Shown piece by piece: positions 55,850 through 63,429 of a stretch of DNA of 64,000 nt. The DNA lies in assembly GCF_030463535.1 (NCBI RefSeq), contig NC_132892.1:29276341-29340340 (forward strand), written 5' to 3'. This stretch comes from Salminus brasiliensis. Taxonomy: Eukaryota; Chordata; Actinopteri; Characiformes; Bryconidae. The notes below the pieces were generated by a model that made no database searches, was not told the DNA's origin, and saw only the letters and a list, made by a program, of their open reading frames with translations. Position 1 is the stretch's first letter. Each line of letters starts with the position of its first letter. The position numbers and the translations under genes are program-made.

Positions 55850-58800
55850 AACACGACTCAGCTCTATAGAACCGAACATACACAGCCACTACACACCACT
55901 GCGGCCGGGCAGCTCGGCGCTGTTCCCCACAGCCACGCAAAGAGATCAGCTCAGGAACAGCAGCTTTACAGGAGGAGGAACAGCCGTAACTTTCAATGGA
56001 AGTCAATGGAAAAAGACTGAATGCCGGGTCATTTTGGAGCATTTCTATTGGTCCGTTCATCCGCAAATTTGGACACAATGTAAAGAACAACTGCCAGATT
56101 TACATTCTGTCAAAAAGTCAATAACGATGAAAAACGGAGATACAAGGTTTTGCGTGAGAGTGACGATCTGAAAACTCCCTGAACATCTGGATCATATCTG
56201 AACCACCAGACTTCCAGATTTTTACACTGACTTCCATTTAAAAGTATGTGTAGAGGAAAAGTACATGGAATAATTACATGGAAATCAATATTACAGAATA
56301 TTTATATTATTGATCATTAGTGTAACCCGGGGGTGTCCCGATGCGGTACCCGTAGATCGCGTCTTTGTCCCTCCGGAGCACTTCGCTGGCGGAGAGTGGA
56401 GCTCCGAGAACCGGCCGGACCGCGGGGAACTCTGGGTACAGAGAGTCCGGGGGGTACAGGGGGTCGGGGTACTGAGGATTAAAAAAAAACAAAAAAACAG
56501 CACAACATCATGTCAACAAACAAAGAAGAGAAAGAGCCCCCCCTCCCCCCCCCCCAACACACGAGATAAATACATAAATACATAAATACATAAATAAATA
56601 CGCGCGCGCACACATGCAGACCTCAGTATATATATATATATATAGCAAATAAAAAATAAATACCATAGCCGACAGTCTGTGCGCGCAAATAGTAAACATA
56701 CTTAAATAAAATGATAATCTGATATTATAACTGATAATGTGCGTCATATTTATAAATATATTCATATTTATAGAGTGTTAAAAGACACAGCACACACACA
56801 ACCGTAAACTAACATATTTACACTGTGTTCAGAGAGCACTGAATAAAGATGCATTACTGATGAAAAACAACACTAAGAAAATACTAAAATACTAAAATAC
56901 TAAAATACTAATAATAATAATAATTCTAATAATTCTAATAATCAATTTCCCTTCAATTAAAGCGATATACTGTGTTTATCAATTATTATTATTATTATTG
57001 CACCAGGAGAGTAGGGGCAGCATGCTAACACACACACAACTGAATTTCTCAAAAAAATATGAATTAAAAAAAGTAAAGAAAAGTTTTATATCAACAAAAT
57101 TAGCAGTGAAATAAATAAGAACCGGTTTCATTTAGAAAACATTGATAAATAATAAATACTCATATTAAAAGTGTTTACAATAATAATACAGTATAAACAG
57201 CAATAATAATAATAATAATAATATGTGTTTACATCAAATTAGATAAATTAGATCGGTGGTTTATTTTTTTTACAGTGTAAAAATAACAGATTCTTTCTGG
57301 AAAAGCATAAAAGCTGGAGATATTTCTGACTTTATTAGATTTTTCCTAAAAATCGACTAAATCAGCAGAAGGACACGTTCACGCGCGTGTGAAATCGCTG
57401 AACACGCTTAGCATTCACCACTACAAGTTTATTCAACGGGCCTCGACTCTCCGTGATCATAAGGGTTAAACACAGTCACAGAGGCGAGGATCAGCTATTT
57501 AAGATATTCCCACATTTCCTGATCTGGACACGACAAACGCAAACTCAGCTAAAAAAAGACCAGGTCCGGAATCAACCCCCACCCGCGCATCTGCAGCGAT
57601 CTGATCCAGATCAGCTCCAACAGAACCGAATGAAACTGCAATTGCAGCGCTGGAGATCAGCGAGTCCGCTGCCCGAGACCCTCTAATCCAGCACTAATTA
57701 CCACAGCATTCACACAGGCTGTCTAATTAACTCCTACAGTCCTGAAGCAGAATTAGCTTCCAGTACTTCCAGATTTAACATCTACACCAAGATCTCATTC
57801 TTACCGAGCTCTGAAAGTACTGAAAAATACAAGCATTGTCTAAAACTGAATTACCCATATTACAGTACAAGATTAGCCTAATGTCTGAGTTAAATTATCT
57901 CTGAAATTAATGTATTCGCTTCAGTGGTTACGGGTGATTACCATCTCGTTCATGTTAACCTCTGAAAGTACTGAATCAGCTCCTACAGTGATTAGTAAAA
58001 CATCATTAATATCTAAAGTTGAACAGTCCCCATTATAGTACCTGATCAGCGTGCATTGAATAATGTGTAATTAATAATAATAGTGTTAAATGATCTCTAA
58101 AAGTACTGAATTCGCTTCAGTTCTAACGGTTGATTAATATCTAATGAATCTGGTGTTGAATTACGTCTAAAAGTACTGAACTTGCTTCTACCGTGTTGAG
58201 TAATGTCTTATTTATATCTGGTGTTGAAGTACTGCTTATAGTACTGAAGGAGCTTCTGTAGTATTGACTATTACCTAATTATCATCTACTACTAAATTAC
58301 ACCCAATACTACTGAATCAGCTTCTACAGTGTTGATTCCCATCCGCATAGCCTGACAGATACTGCTGAATTACTTCTAAAAATACTTAATTAGCTCCTTC
58401 AATGTTGATTAATATCTCATTATTTTAATGTTGAGTTGTTTTGAACCTGAAACTGTTAATAATTAAGTATCATCCAATTCATATCTGGCATTGAAGTACT
58501 GCTAATAGTGCTGAATTAGCTTCTGGAGTATTGATTATTACCTAATGTAATGAACATATAGTCCTAAATTACCTCTAATACTACTGAATTACTACAGTGT
58601 TGACTCAAGCTAGTGTTGGACTTGCTCTAACAGTACTGAATTAATGCTCGTTTAAAAATGTGTAATTAATATCTAGTGCTAAATTACATATCCTTAGGGT
58701 TCGTTTATATTTAATTATAAATATCTACAGTTGAATTACCTTTAGTACGCTTGATTGAGCTTATATACAGGGTTTATTGATATCTTATTAATGTCTGCAG

Positions 58801-59270
58801 GCTTCCTCAGAAGTATTCCTATTTAGTATACAGTGCTGGATGAAAGAAGTGTTATACTGTAGTTTTGGATTCACTCTTTTAAAGAGTCAGAAAAGGACAG
58901 GAGTCAGTAGATGACAACCCAACACCGTATAACGACTTTAGAGGTGATCTAAGGGTGGTTTAGATCCACACGTGAATTAAATCTAGTGTTGGACTAAACT
59001 GCAGTACTAGTCCCCTGTTGAAGATCTTCTTCACTCCTCGATCGGGCCTAGAAACTGTCCCGGACAGTTCTGTTTGACGCGTAAATCCAGCACCGTGGGT
59101 GTAAAAGCAACACCGTCTAAAGTGAATTCAACCCCACTAACAAGAATCCACCACCATAACAGTCAACCCAACCCAGTTAATCCAGCACGCGCCGCAAACA
59201 CGCGTCCCCAGGTTCTAGATAACATTCCCAGGTTCGCCTCGTCTCCTTCTTTACGCACCCGCTGCGCCAT
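29032..59270 (-). CDS. meis1: meis1-type TALE homeobox transcription factor (twelve coding exons, about 348 aa)
   Basis: Meis proteins are nuclear TALE homeodomain factors that bind TGACAG cores and form complexes with PBX and HOX proteins. Coding exons: 59270-59259, 56471-56350, 55791-55653, 55547-55497, 55388-55338, 54599-54456, 50292-50184, 47391-47246, 38656-38580, 31484-31426, 29667-29578, 29078-29032. All junctions are GT-AG and phases match throughout. The PBC-interacting domain spans about residues 45-150 ([21 protein letters not shown] to [15 protein letters not shown]). The homeodomain spans about 230-292, with [19 protein letters not shown], the PYP loop insertion, LTILQVNNW and [19 protein letters not shown]. 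The C-terminus ends [18 protein letters not shown] and QWHYM favour MEIS1 over MEIS2 or MEIS3. Exon 2 encodes about 41 residues against about 76 in human MEIS1, and exon 7 is diverged, so this may be the teleost meis1a ohnologue. MEIS identity is certain; the a/b assignment is inference. Confidence 0.95.
29180..29300 (-). mobile_element. SINE 3'-end fragment, meis1 intron 11
   Basis: Matches the part of the 49690-50035 element distal to the tRNA head: CGACACTGGGAGGGCGAGGA, the vicinity of GCCACCGCCTCTTTCCTAAC, and CAAGGCAACGTCACCGGCCA. Confidence 0.6.
29578..29667 (-). CDS. meis1: meis1 coding exon 11
   Basis: 90 nt, acceptor CCCGTGCAG, donor GTGACA. Encodes [19 protein letters not shown], then [12 protein letters not shown]; human is VSQGTPYNPDGQPMGGFVM then DGQQHMGIRAPG. 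Part of the C-terminal transactivation region. Confidence 0.93.
30190..30425 (-). mobile_element. tRNA-derived SINE in meis1 intron 10
   Basis: Inverted copy of the 1290-1505 family: GGTGCACATATTTGTCACTG, GCAGCCAACTCCAGCGCC, GAGGGTGAAGGGCCTTGTTC, then the tRNA-like head with AGAGCTCTAACCACTGAGCC at its end. Head and tail are both recognisable. Confidence 0.8.
31426..31484 (-). CDS. meis1: meis1 coding exon 10 (homeodomain recognition helix)
   Basis: 59 nt, acceptor CTCTGTAG, donor GTAAGT. Completes Trp and encodes [19 protein letters not shown], the DNA-recognition helix with the canonical WFINARRR. The upstream intron side is a long (CT)n tract (sense) that forms an extended pyrimidine run. 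Confidence 0.97.
31505..31590. repeat. (GA)n tract beside meis1 exon 10
   Basis: Nearly uninterrupted AG repeats from about 20 nt upstream of the exon 10 acceptor; in the transcript this is (CU)n, an extended polypyrimidine tract. A second (AG)n block lies at 31160-31195 on the other side of the exon. Confidence 0.9.
31623..31945 (+). mobile_element. Diverged MITE (family A relative), meis1 intron 9
   Basis: TACACTACATGTCCAAAAGT then TTGTGGACACCTGATCC is a terminal-repeat variant. AACCTTGCTGTGAGGATTGG, CAGTTCCACTGCTCCC and GGGCTTTATATCCCTC follow the family A order. The right end is not clear. Confidence 0.7.
32555..32620. repeat. (AT)n microsatellite, meis1 intron 9
   Basis: About 60 bp of pure AT dinucleotides within very AT-rich sequence (32040-32750) that holds no recognisable feature. 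Confidence 0.95.
32755..33200. promoter_or_regulatory. Possible regulatory island, meis1 intron 9
   Basis: An abrupt change from AT-rich repeats to GC-balanced unique sequence, with CACCTTTCACCTTTTGACC, repeated TGACC(T/C) nuclear-receptor-like half-sites at about 32980-33070, and TGATTTATGTGGC (HOX-like TTTATGG variant) at about 33099. No coding frame recognised. Could equally be an old mobile-element remnant. Confidence 0.28.
34400..34710 (+). repeat. Degenerate TTATTTACTTA repeat field, meis1 intron 9
   Basis: Repeated ACTTATTTAC, ACATACT and GACTTATT words in irregular order. Low-complexity intronic sequence. Confidence 0.75.
36400..36720 (+). repeat. Dispersed repeat family C copy, meis1 intron 9
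   Basis: GTATCTCCCTTTGTG, GATGAACGGACCAATAGAAA, TGACTTCTATTGAAAGTTAA, CTCCTCCTGTAAAG, and the edge GGGGTGGCCAAACTTTTGCA. Same order as at 17560. Confidence 0.7.
37396..37858 (+). mobile_element. MITE family A, full-length copy, meis1 intron 9
   Basis: ACACAATATTGACAAAAGTA left end and CCACAAACATTTGGACATATAGTGTA-type right end, about 460 bp, with all landmarks. One of the best-preserved copies. Confidence 0.88.
38580..38656 (-). CDS. meis1: meis1 coding exon 9 (TALE loop and helix 2)
   Basis: 77 nt, acceptor TATGTTAG, donor GTGAGT. Encodes [20 protein letters not shown] then LQVNN and two bases of Trp. Contains the Pro-Tyr-Pro of the three-residue TALE loop and appears invariant relative to mammals. 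Confidence 0.97.
40028..40064. repeat. (GT)n microsatellite, meis1 intron 8
   Basis: Pure GT tract. Other intron tracts occur at 36875-36910 (GT) and 45436-45477 (AC). Confidence 0.95.
40430..41500 (+). repeat. Degenerate 'TTAGATTACTTTAGTAACTTTGGTAAA' field, meis1 intron 8
   Basis: About 1 kb of loosely periodic (about 30-45 bp) words built from GATTACTTTAGTAAC and TTTGGTAAATTAG. The same vocabulary returns at 42830-43370, on the other side of the candidate regulatory blocks. Confidence 0.8.
41540..41870. promoter_or_regulatory. Candidate conserved non-coding element, meis1 intron 8 (proximal to exon 9)
   Basis: A GC-balanced island in AT-rich degenerate repeats, with a distinctive block at 41728-41820 (GGAAATTCCCCATGG, then GGCCCCGGGGTCCCC and a GGATGATGTTTTGATAACAG stretch). 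The 110-codon frame crossing it has no recognisable product. Non-repetitive composition inside a developmental-gene intron suggests a regulatory element; unverified. Confidence 0.33.
42040..42200. promoter_or_regulatory. Possible conserved block, meis1 intron 8
   Basis: A short high-complexity stretch containing GCACTTCAAAGAGAAAGAGC, AACAAAGCC and ATGGCAGAGTACGGCC, bordered on the left by a (CAC)n run and on the right by AT-rich filler. AACAAAG is a SOX/TCF-like core. Weak candidate. Confidence 0.22.
42830..43370 (+). repeat. Degenerate 'GATTACTTTAGTAACTTTG' field, second block
   Basis: Same word set as 40430-41500, including CTTTGGTACTTTGGATTAC and CTACCACAGT interruptions. Suggests one ancestral array now split. 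Confidence 0.8.
43540..44080. promoter_or_regulatory. Candidate conserved non-coding element, meis1 intron 8
   Basis: High-complexity sequence between degenerate AT-rich repeats, interrupted by a (GT)n at about 43668-43708. It carries CAGCTG, TTAATTAG (43731-43738), TCTGACAG (MEIS half-site TGACAG at 43756-43761) and CAAAGGAAAC. No ORF. The homeodomain and TALE sites within 30 bp suggest an enhancer; conservation could not be tested. Confidence 0.4.
44780..44789 (-). promoter_or_regulatory. Exact PBX-MEIS/PREP composite site in meis1 intron 8
   Basis: The plus strand reads CTGTCAATCA, whose complement TGATTGACAG is the canonical decameric PBX-MEIS (PBX-PREP) heterodimer element. It sits in a higher-complexity block (about 44590-44860) followed by an AT-rich homeodomain-like CCTTAATTC. 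A given 10-mer is expected about 0.1 times on both strands of a window this size. Confidence 0.5.
46717..47165 (+). mobile_element. MITE family A copy beside meis1 exon 8
   Basis: TACACTGTGTGGACAAAAGT left end and landmarks through GGCAGAACTTCTCTACAAG. The right terminal repeat is missing. It ends about 80 nt from the exon 8 splice donor. Confidence 0.85.
47246..47391 (-). CDS. meis1: meis1 coding exon 8 (acidic linker and homeodomain N-terminal half)
   Basis: 146 nt, acceptor GACCACAG, donor GTAGGC. Encodes [29 protein letters not shown] and [19 protein letters not shown], i.e. the N-terminal arm and helix 1 of the TALE homeodomain. By my count, the length equals the mammalian exon. A MITE copy ends about 80 nt into the following intron. 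Confidence 0.97.
47795..48890. repeat. Microsatellite cluster (CA, GT and a 380-bp CT tract), meis1 intron 7
   Basis: (AC)n at 47795-47818, (GT)n at 47863-47886, (AC)n at 47955-47995, an interrupted (CT)n with CAGTATC spacers at 48040-48420, then (AC)n at 48580-48610, (GT)n at 48664-48695 and (GT)n at 48854-48885. Long serine/leucine-rich frames across it are artefacts. Confidence 0.95.
49690..50035 (-). mobile_element. tRNA-derived SINE (third family), meis1 intron 7
   Basis: Read on the minus strand: a GCGCTGGGTGGTTCAGCGGG head with box A, body GGCCTTGCTCTCTCTAGGGT, and a 3' region also found as a fragment at 29180-29300 (CACATGTGCAACCAGCCACC against GCGTGTGCAGCTGGCCACAC). Near full length. 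Confidence 0.7.
50184..50292 (-). CDS. meis1: meis1 coding exon 7 (diverged linker)
   Basis: 109 nt, acceptor CTCTAG, donor GTAACA, phase 0 to phase 1. Begins [16 protein letters not shown] and ends [11 protein letters not shown]; human runs from PSWNRDHDD to HSGDNSSEQ. Only the W-R-D and GDNSSE anchors remain. The phases fit exons 6 and 8 exactly. Confidence 0.85.
50393..50520 (+). mobile_element. tRNA-derived SINE head, meis1 intron 6
   Basis: GTGGTGGCTCAGCAGTCAGA resembles box A and GCGGGTTCGATACCC resembles box B, spaced as in a tRNA. A short body with CACTCTCTGGGCACTGCAGT follows. No amino-acid-accepting tRNA fold is preserved. Confidence 0.7.
50515..50990 (+). repeat. Tandem repeat of about 65-75 bp (AATCATAATTAAACCGAATC type), meis1 intron 6
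   Basis: Six to seven diverged units of AGAATCATAATTAAACCGAA, then TTTGGAGATTTTATGATGCT and TTGATTTA. Starts right at the tail of the SINE at 50393, so the SINE tail may have seeded it. Confidence 0.85.
51246..51365. repeat. (CA)n-rich minisatellite, meis1 intron 6
   Basis: CA runs with a duplicated CATAATCACCCACATACATA then CAGCCACACA unit. No gene. Confidence 0.85.
51855..52475 (+). mobile_element. MITE family A with internal foreign segment, meis1 intron 6
   Basis: Left end ATTGACACAAGTATTGGGAC, landmarks to GAGAGTCCTATTCTATTGG (about 52190), then about 240 bp of unrelated sequence, and the right-end GGGTGTCCACAAATATTTGG at about 52444-52470. Confidence 0.75.
52908..52962. repeat. 12-bp tandem repeat (CCTCCACTCCAG), about 4 units
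   Basis: Four to five exact copies of CCTCCACTCCAG. The neighbouring 52560-52700 is higher-complexity with an imperfect duplication (CGCTCCGTC...GAGAACGCC and CGCTCCGTC...GAGAACATC). Confidence 0.85.
54456..54599 (-). CDS. meis1: meis1 coding exon 6
   Basis: 144 nt, acceptor TGCTGCTGCAG, donor GTCAGT. Encodes [20 protein letters not shown], then [19 protein letters not shown] and a diverged FTRSSAADQ end. The VDDREG.SKSD form resembles MEIS1 rather than MEIS2 or MEIS3. Confidence 0.96.
54640..55240. repeat. (AAT)n / (ATT)n field with (AAC)n, meis1 intron 5
   Basis: About 600 bp dominated by trinucleotide AAT/ATT runs, including an (ACA)n block at 54972-54998 followed by (ATA)n. Lies between coding exons 6 and 5. 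Confidence 0.9.
55338..55388 (-). CDS. meis1: meis1 coding exon 5
   Basis: 51 nt, phase 0 to phase 0, acceptor GGTTGTAG, donor GTGAGA. Encodes [17 protein letters not shown]; human is [17 protein letters not shown]. Confidence 0.95.
55497..55547 (-). CDS. meis1: meis1 coding exon 4
   Basis: 51 nt, phase 0 to phase 0, acceptor CTGTTACAG, donor GTGAGT. Encodes [17 protein letters not shown]; human is IRAEKPLFSSNPELDNL. Confidence 0.95.
55622..55645. repeat. (GT)n directly beside the meis1 exon 3 donor
   Basis: In the transcript this is (CA)n starting within ten bases of the splice donor of exon 3. Confidence 0.95.
55653..55791 (-). CDS. meis1: meis1 coding exon 3 (start of PBC-binding domain)
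   Basis: 139 nt encoding [19 protein letters not shown], then [20 protein letters not shown] and LTVFSKQ, nearly identical to MEIS family members. The donor GTGAGGACAC runs straight into a (CA)n tract (sense orientation), and the acceptor follows a (TG)n tract, so the exon is flanked by dinucleotide repeats on both sides. Confidence 0.96.
55806..55848. repeat. (AC)n directly upstream of the meis1 exon 3 acceptor
   Basis: In the transcript this is (UG)n ending about 15 nt before the acceptor CTCTCCAG of exon 3. Confidence 0.95.
55980..56175 (-). repeat. Dispersed repeat family C copy, meis1 intron 2
   Basis: Minus-strand reading gives CAAAACCTTGTATCTCCGTT, TTTTTGACAGAATGTAAATC, then CGGACCAATAGAAATGCTCC and TTGACTTCCATTGAAAGTTA. 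Closest relative of the sequence flanking the 33-bp array. An isolated plus-strand piece also lies at 53440-53510. Confidence 0.7.
56350..56471 (-). CDS. meis1: meis1 coding exon 2 (shortened, diverged N-terminus)
   Basis: Acceptor TTTAATCCTCAG, donor GTACCG, ending in phase 2. It begins with Tyr as in human (YDDLPHYGG), but is proline-rich ([18 protein letters not shown]) and lacks the His-rich stretch of mammalian MEIS1. The end, [12 protein letters not shown], matches human [12 protein letters not shown]. About 35 residues shorter than the mammalian exon. Confidence 0.9.
57690..58830 (+). repeat. Degenerate tandem repeat in meis1 intron 1
   Basis: About 1.1 kb of units of roughly 60-80 bp built on AGTACTGAATTAGCTTCTAC then AGTGTTGATTAATATCTAA and TTGAATTACCTCTAA. 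It fills most of intron 1 on the promoter side. Confidence 0.8.
59259..59270 (-). CDS. meis1: meis1 coding exon 1 (MAQR)
   Basis: ATG GCG CAG CGG followed directly by a GTGCGT donor. Mammalian MEIS1 also begins MAQR at the end of its first exon, so both start codon and junction are well supported despite the exon encoding only four residues. Confidence 0.9.
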
Positions 59271-59322
59271 GAGCTCGAGCCTGCTCCCGCGTGCCGCTCC
59301 GTCCGAGCCCGGCCTTCGTAAC

Positions 59323-59355
<33 letters not shown>

Positions 59356-59770
59356 ACACACTCTCTCACACAAACACACACTACATCAGGCTGTACTCCC
59401 GATCGTGGCTCGTGGGCTCCTCGTACGCAGCCACGAATAGTATAATCCAGTAAGAGGCTGTAACTGTGCAGGCTTTGGGGCAAAAGGCCGGTGAGTCCTG
59501 GCAGTAATGCCCCACCTGCATCCCCCCCACCCCCACCCCACACCACCTCCTCCTCCTCCTCCTTTCGCCTCGCAGGTATTAATCAATATCGATCAACGAG
59601 GCGATCGATAGAGGCCATAAACTCCAGATAAAGCCCCGTTCCCGTCTGCGATCACTCAACTCGCCCGTTCTTAATGCAATACTGTGTCTCTGAGCTGAAG
59701 AGGGGAGGAGGAGGAGGAGGAGGAGGGTGTTGAGAGGCCTTAAAGGAGCCGCAGCGAGGAGCTCTGCGTG
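59271..59770 (-). promoter_or_regulatory. meis1 5' UTR and putative promoter
   Basis: GC- and CpG-enriched sequence immediately upstream of the MAQR start codon. It includes a (CA)n tract at about 59322-59350, a pyrimidine run at 59520-59563, and a (GGA)n run at about 59702-59727. A complex block at 59578-59640 contains AATCAATATCGATCAA, resembling ONECUT/CUX sites, and GGCCATAAACTCC, resembling a HOX/CDX site. It has the look of conserved developmental-gene promoter sequence, but conservation was not tested and the TSS is unknown. Confidence 0.45.
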
Positions 59771-59834
59771 ATACAGTGTGTAACTGTGGAAACAACACCT
59801 AAAAGACCTGTAAAATAACCAAGATACTCATACA

Positions 59835-61190
59835 TTACACTAATCCGGTTTGTTTGCGTGCTGTTGCACGGATAGTCTCAATCCAATCAAATTACAATCG
59901 GTTTGTTTTTGTGAATTAACTTCACGAATCAGACAGCACATAAAACACATTAAAATACATAAAAAACCTGTCAAAAACGGTACGACTTATTTTATTATTA
60001 GAAAAGGGTTTTTATGCATTCACACATGCAGCCTCAAACCGGTTTGTTTTTGTGAATTAAGTCCTAAGTGTTTGAAACAGCATGTTGTTGTTGAAACAAC
60101 ACCTTAAAACCTGTCAAATAACCATAAAATCCTCATTTTATTATAAGGATTTTTTTTCTTTTACTAATTTAGAAGAAACTAATTTTACTCTTAGAAAGAG
60201 CTTTACTGCTGTGTTCACACATGCAAACTTAATCCGGTTTGTTTTTGTGAATTAAATCTGTGTTTAAGACAGTGTGTAACCATAATTATAAAACACCTAA
60301 GCATCTGTAAAACAACTATAAACACTTCTTTTATCATTATAAAAGTTTTTTTTGTGCTGCGTTTACACACACAGCTTAAATCCGGTTTGTTTTTGTGTGT
60401 TAAGTCAAGTCAAGTCAGATTTATTTGTATAGCTTTTTACAACTGTTGTCGTCACAAAGCAGCTTTACATAAATAGTAATTAATAAAAGACAGAGATAAA
60501 GAAGAAATAAGAAATAACGTAAGACATGAAGGATCAAAGACCCCCCAGTGAGCAGCCAACAGCGATGGTGGCAAGGAGAACCTCCCTCAGAGCTGGAGGA
60601 AGAAACCTTGGGAAGAACCAAGACTCACAAGGGGGACCCGACCCGTCCACTTCTGATCAGAACTATTTATTAATTATTGATAAAAATGACCAAACCAGAT
60701 TGTTAAGTGCGTGTGCCTGTATAAAAACTGTAAGATACTCAAATGCTAGAAGGTCTTTTCCATTCTTAAATCGACTCAATCCAGTTTGTTTGCATTTCAA
60801 ATGACAGTTATCAGACAATTGGTTTGTTTTTGTGAATTAACTTAGCAAATCAGACAGTGTGTAACTGTGGAAACAACACATAAAAAAACAAACCAATTGT
60901 CAGATAACTGTAAAATACTATTTTTACTATTAAAAAATGGTTTTTATGCTGTGTTCACACACACAGCTTTAACCTGTTTTTTTTTTTTTTTTTTTTTTGT
61001 GAATTAATTCTGTGTTAAGACTGTGTGGAGCTTTTTAACCAACACCTAAAAACTTAAGTAAAGTAAAACGACTGTAAAACTCTTTTCAAAAAATCATCAG
61101 AATCATTAGAAGGAGTTATACTATGCTGTATTCACACACTCACAAAACAATCCGGTTTGTTTGTGTATTAACTTACTACAGCAATCAGTT
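59835..61190 (+). repeat. Long-period degenerate repeat upstream of meis1
   Basis: At least nine copies of AATCCGGTTTGTTTTTGTGA then ATTAA (near 59841, 59896, 60037, 60230, 60378, 60777, 60818, 60970, 61148), alternating with AACACCTAAAAACCTGTAAA and GGTTTTTATGCTGTGTTCAC blocks. Interrupted by the element at 60405-60650. Confidence 0.8.
60405..60650 (+). mobile_element. Teleost interspersed repeat (short non-autonomous element)
   Basis: CAAGTCAGATTTATTTGTAT then CAAAGCAGCTTTACATAAAT and GATGGTGGCAAGGAGAACCT then GAAACCTTGGGAAGAACC. This order is a widely dispersed fish repeat often mispredicted as coding. An inverted fragment lies at 9850-9960. Confidence 0.7.
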
Positions 61191-62389
61191 TAACTATTAA
61201 AAGAACACGGCCTCACTGCGTAGACCAAATCAATAAAATAAATAAACTGAGTTGTTTGCTTATGTTTCTTTTTCATATTTGCTTTAAGTGATTAAAACTG
61301 GTTGGTGTGAAGGGCTTTGTGTTTACTATCCACTTAACATGTGGACACTTTTAGAAAGTACGATTTCTAAATCGGTTCTGAATTAAAAAAAAAAAAAACA
61401 ATCTTTACATATTGTTCTTATTTTACAACCATCAAAGCTTCTTCTTGTAAAATCTTTTTTGCACCAATGAAAGTGTAAATTTAATAAAATCCAGTTTAAA
61501 TAGCTGAATATGAGTGATGAGTGTTCAGCCTCTTTTGAGTCGTGTGATTTAGAATAGGAATTGCGCTAAAAAATTTTTAAAAAAAGCTCAGATCTGCCTT
61601 CAAGTGTTTCGCTTCGCTTTGTTTCCACTTCATAATAGCTCCTTAGTAGGCACGCCCACCTACGTTGCCACAGAAACCAGCTTTACTGTGGAAACGAACT
61701 GATCCTCATAATAAACAATAAAGTGGATTGTTTGCGGTGTGAACGCGACCTGTCTCAGATCTTCAGATTATTTTTTGAAGCAAATAAAAACAGGTGGGCG
61801 TGAATGTTTGCAAGGTGGGCAGTTAATAAAAGTTAAAGTTAATGAGAATTAGGCCAACGACTGTGTCTGTTTGTGTGAAACTGATGATGAAAAAAATAAA
61901 ATAAAATAAAAATGACATCACTGGGCTAGCATCATCACAAGCGAGCCCAAATTTAAGCGACCATTTCATTTTGATCAGTTTATAAATAATCAATAGTTCA
62001 GTTTCCATTGTTGTTTAATAGCCTTTACCGCCCTGTGGAGAGTGCACGCGCTGTTCGTTATTTTTGTCGTGCAGTTTTTGCTTTATTTAAGCAGAGATCG
62101 GGTCATACTGAGTGCACTTGTCGCCCCCTACTGGTGCGGCTGAAAACATGAAGGCTGAGGGGTTTTTTTTTAGGCTATTTAAAGCACGTGACCCACATCC
62201 AACTCTACATTGTGAATTAAAGGCCGGTCAAAAATGTATAATATATAATAAAGCTCTATAGAAATTTCTAGAATTGCAATATTATCGACCAGCTTCTAGC
62301 ATTAAACAGTACATTATATATTACAGAAGTAATTACTGAATATAATAACAGCAATATTAATGTTAGTAAGTAGTTCTAAACTTTTGAAC

Positions 62390-63429
62390 GGTGTACAGTC
62401 AAGGACATAAGTATTTGGACAGTGACTTTTTTGTAATTTTGCTTCTGTACACCCTGAATACTGCATTAGCATTTTAGAAACTGCAGCCTTTTCTACCCAG
62501 TAATTTCATCTTCACAGGCTCCAAAAGTAATTGGACAAATAACTGATAAGCAGTTCCATGGCCTGGTGTGACCTGTTCCCTAATTACTTCTTGACGAATT
62601 AAGGAGATAAAAGGTCTGGAGATAATTCCAAGAGTTGAAGTGATCAAGCCCAAACTGTATTCAGGCAAGTGACAGAATTATTGGGACACCTGTTTATTTA
62701 CTGTTGTTTATGAAACTAAGTTGCTGTAACTGTCTACTGTTCAGGGGTGAGGCATTGCTGTGAGGATTTGATTGCATTCAGCAACAAGAGCAGTGTTAGT
62801 GAGGTCAGGGATGTTGCCTGATGATCACTACCCATCTCATTCACAACTCCCCAGCTCATCCCAAAAGTATTGGATGGAGCACCAACCATCACTCCAGAGA
62901 ACACAGTTAGTTCCACTGCTCCACAGCTCCATTCTGGGGGGCTTTATACCCCTCTAGCCCACGCAAACCATGTGTGACATTCAGGAAGAGAAAGGCCAGA
63001 CTAGACCGTTAGAAGCCTGATCAGCTATAGATGAAAACAGACAAAGAAAGGAAAGGTTCATGATCCAAAGTCTAACACATCATCTGTCAAACATGGTGGA
63101 GGTACTGTTAGGGCATGGGCGTGTATGGCTGCCAGTGAAACTGGATCCCTGGTGTTTATGGGTGATGTTCTGCTGGTAGCAGTAGCAGAGTGAATCCTGA
63201 AGTGTGTAGAGCTCTGCGTTCTGCTCAGATTCAGTCAAATCCTGCTAAACTGATAGAACAGCGCTTCACAGTACAGACGGATAATGACCCGAAACATTAA
63301 GATTTAAGCCTAAAGAAACTGAAAGTTATTTAATGCCCGTCAGTCATCTGACCTCAGACAAACTGAGCAGCTTTTCACTTAATGAAGACAACACTGAAGC
63401 AGAAAGACCAACAAACAAGCAGCAGCTTA

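Noticed and set aside
55788..56171. 127-codon plus-strand ORF
   Set aside because: Overlaps meis1 exon 3 edge, an AC microsatellite and a dispersed repeat, antisense to meis1; no recognisable product.
60526..60804. 92-codon ORF
   Set aside because: Lies in a dispersed teleost repeat commonly mispredicted as protein.
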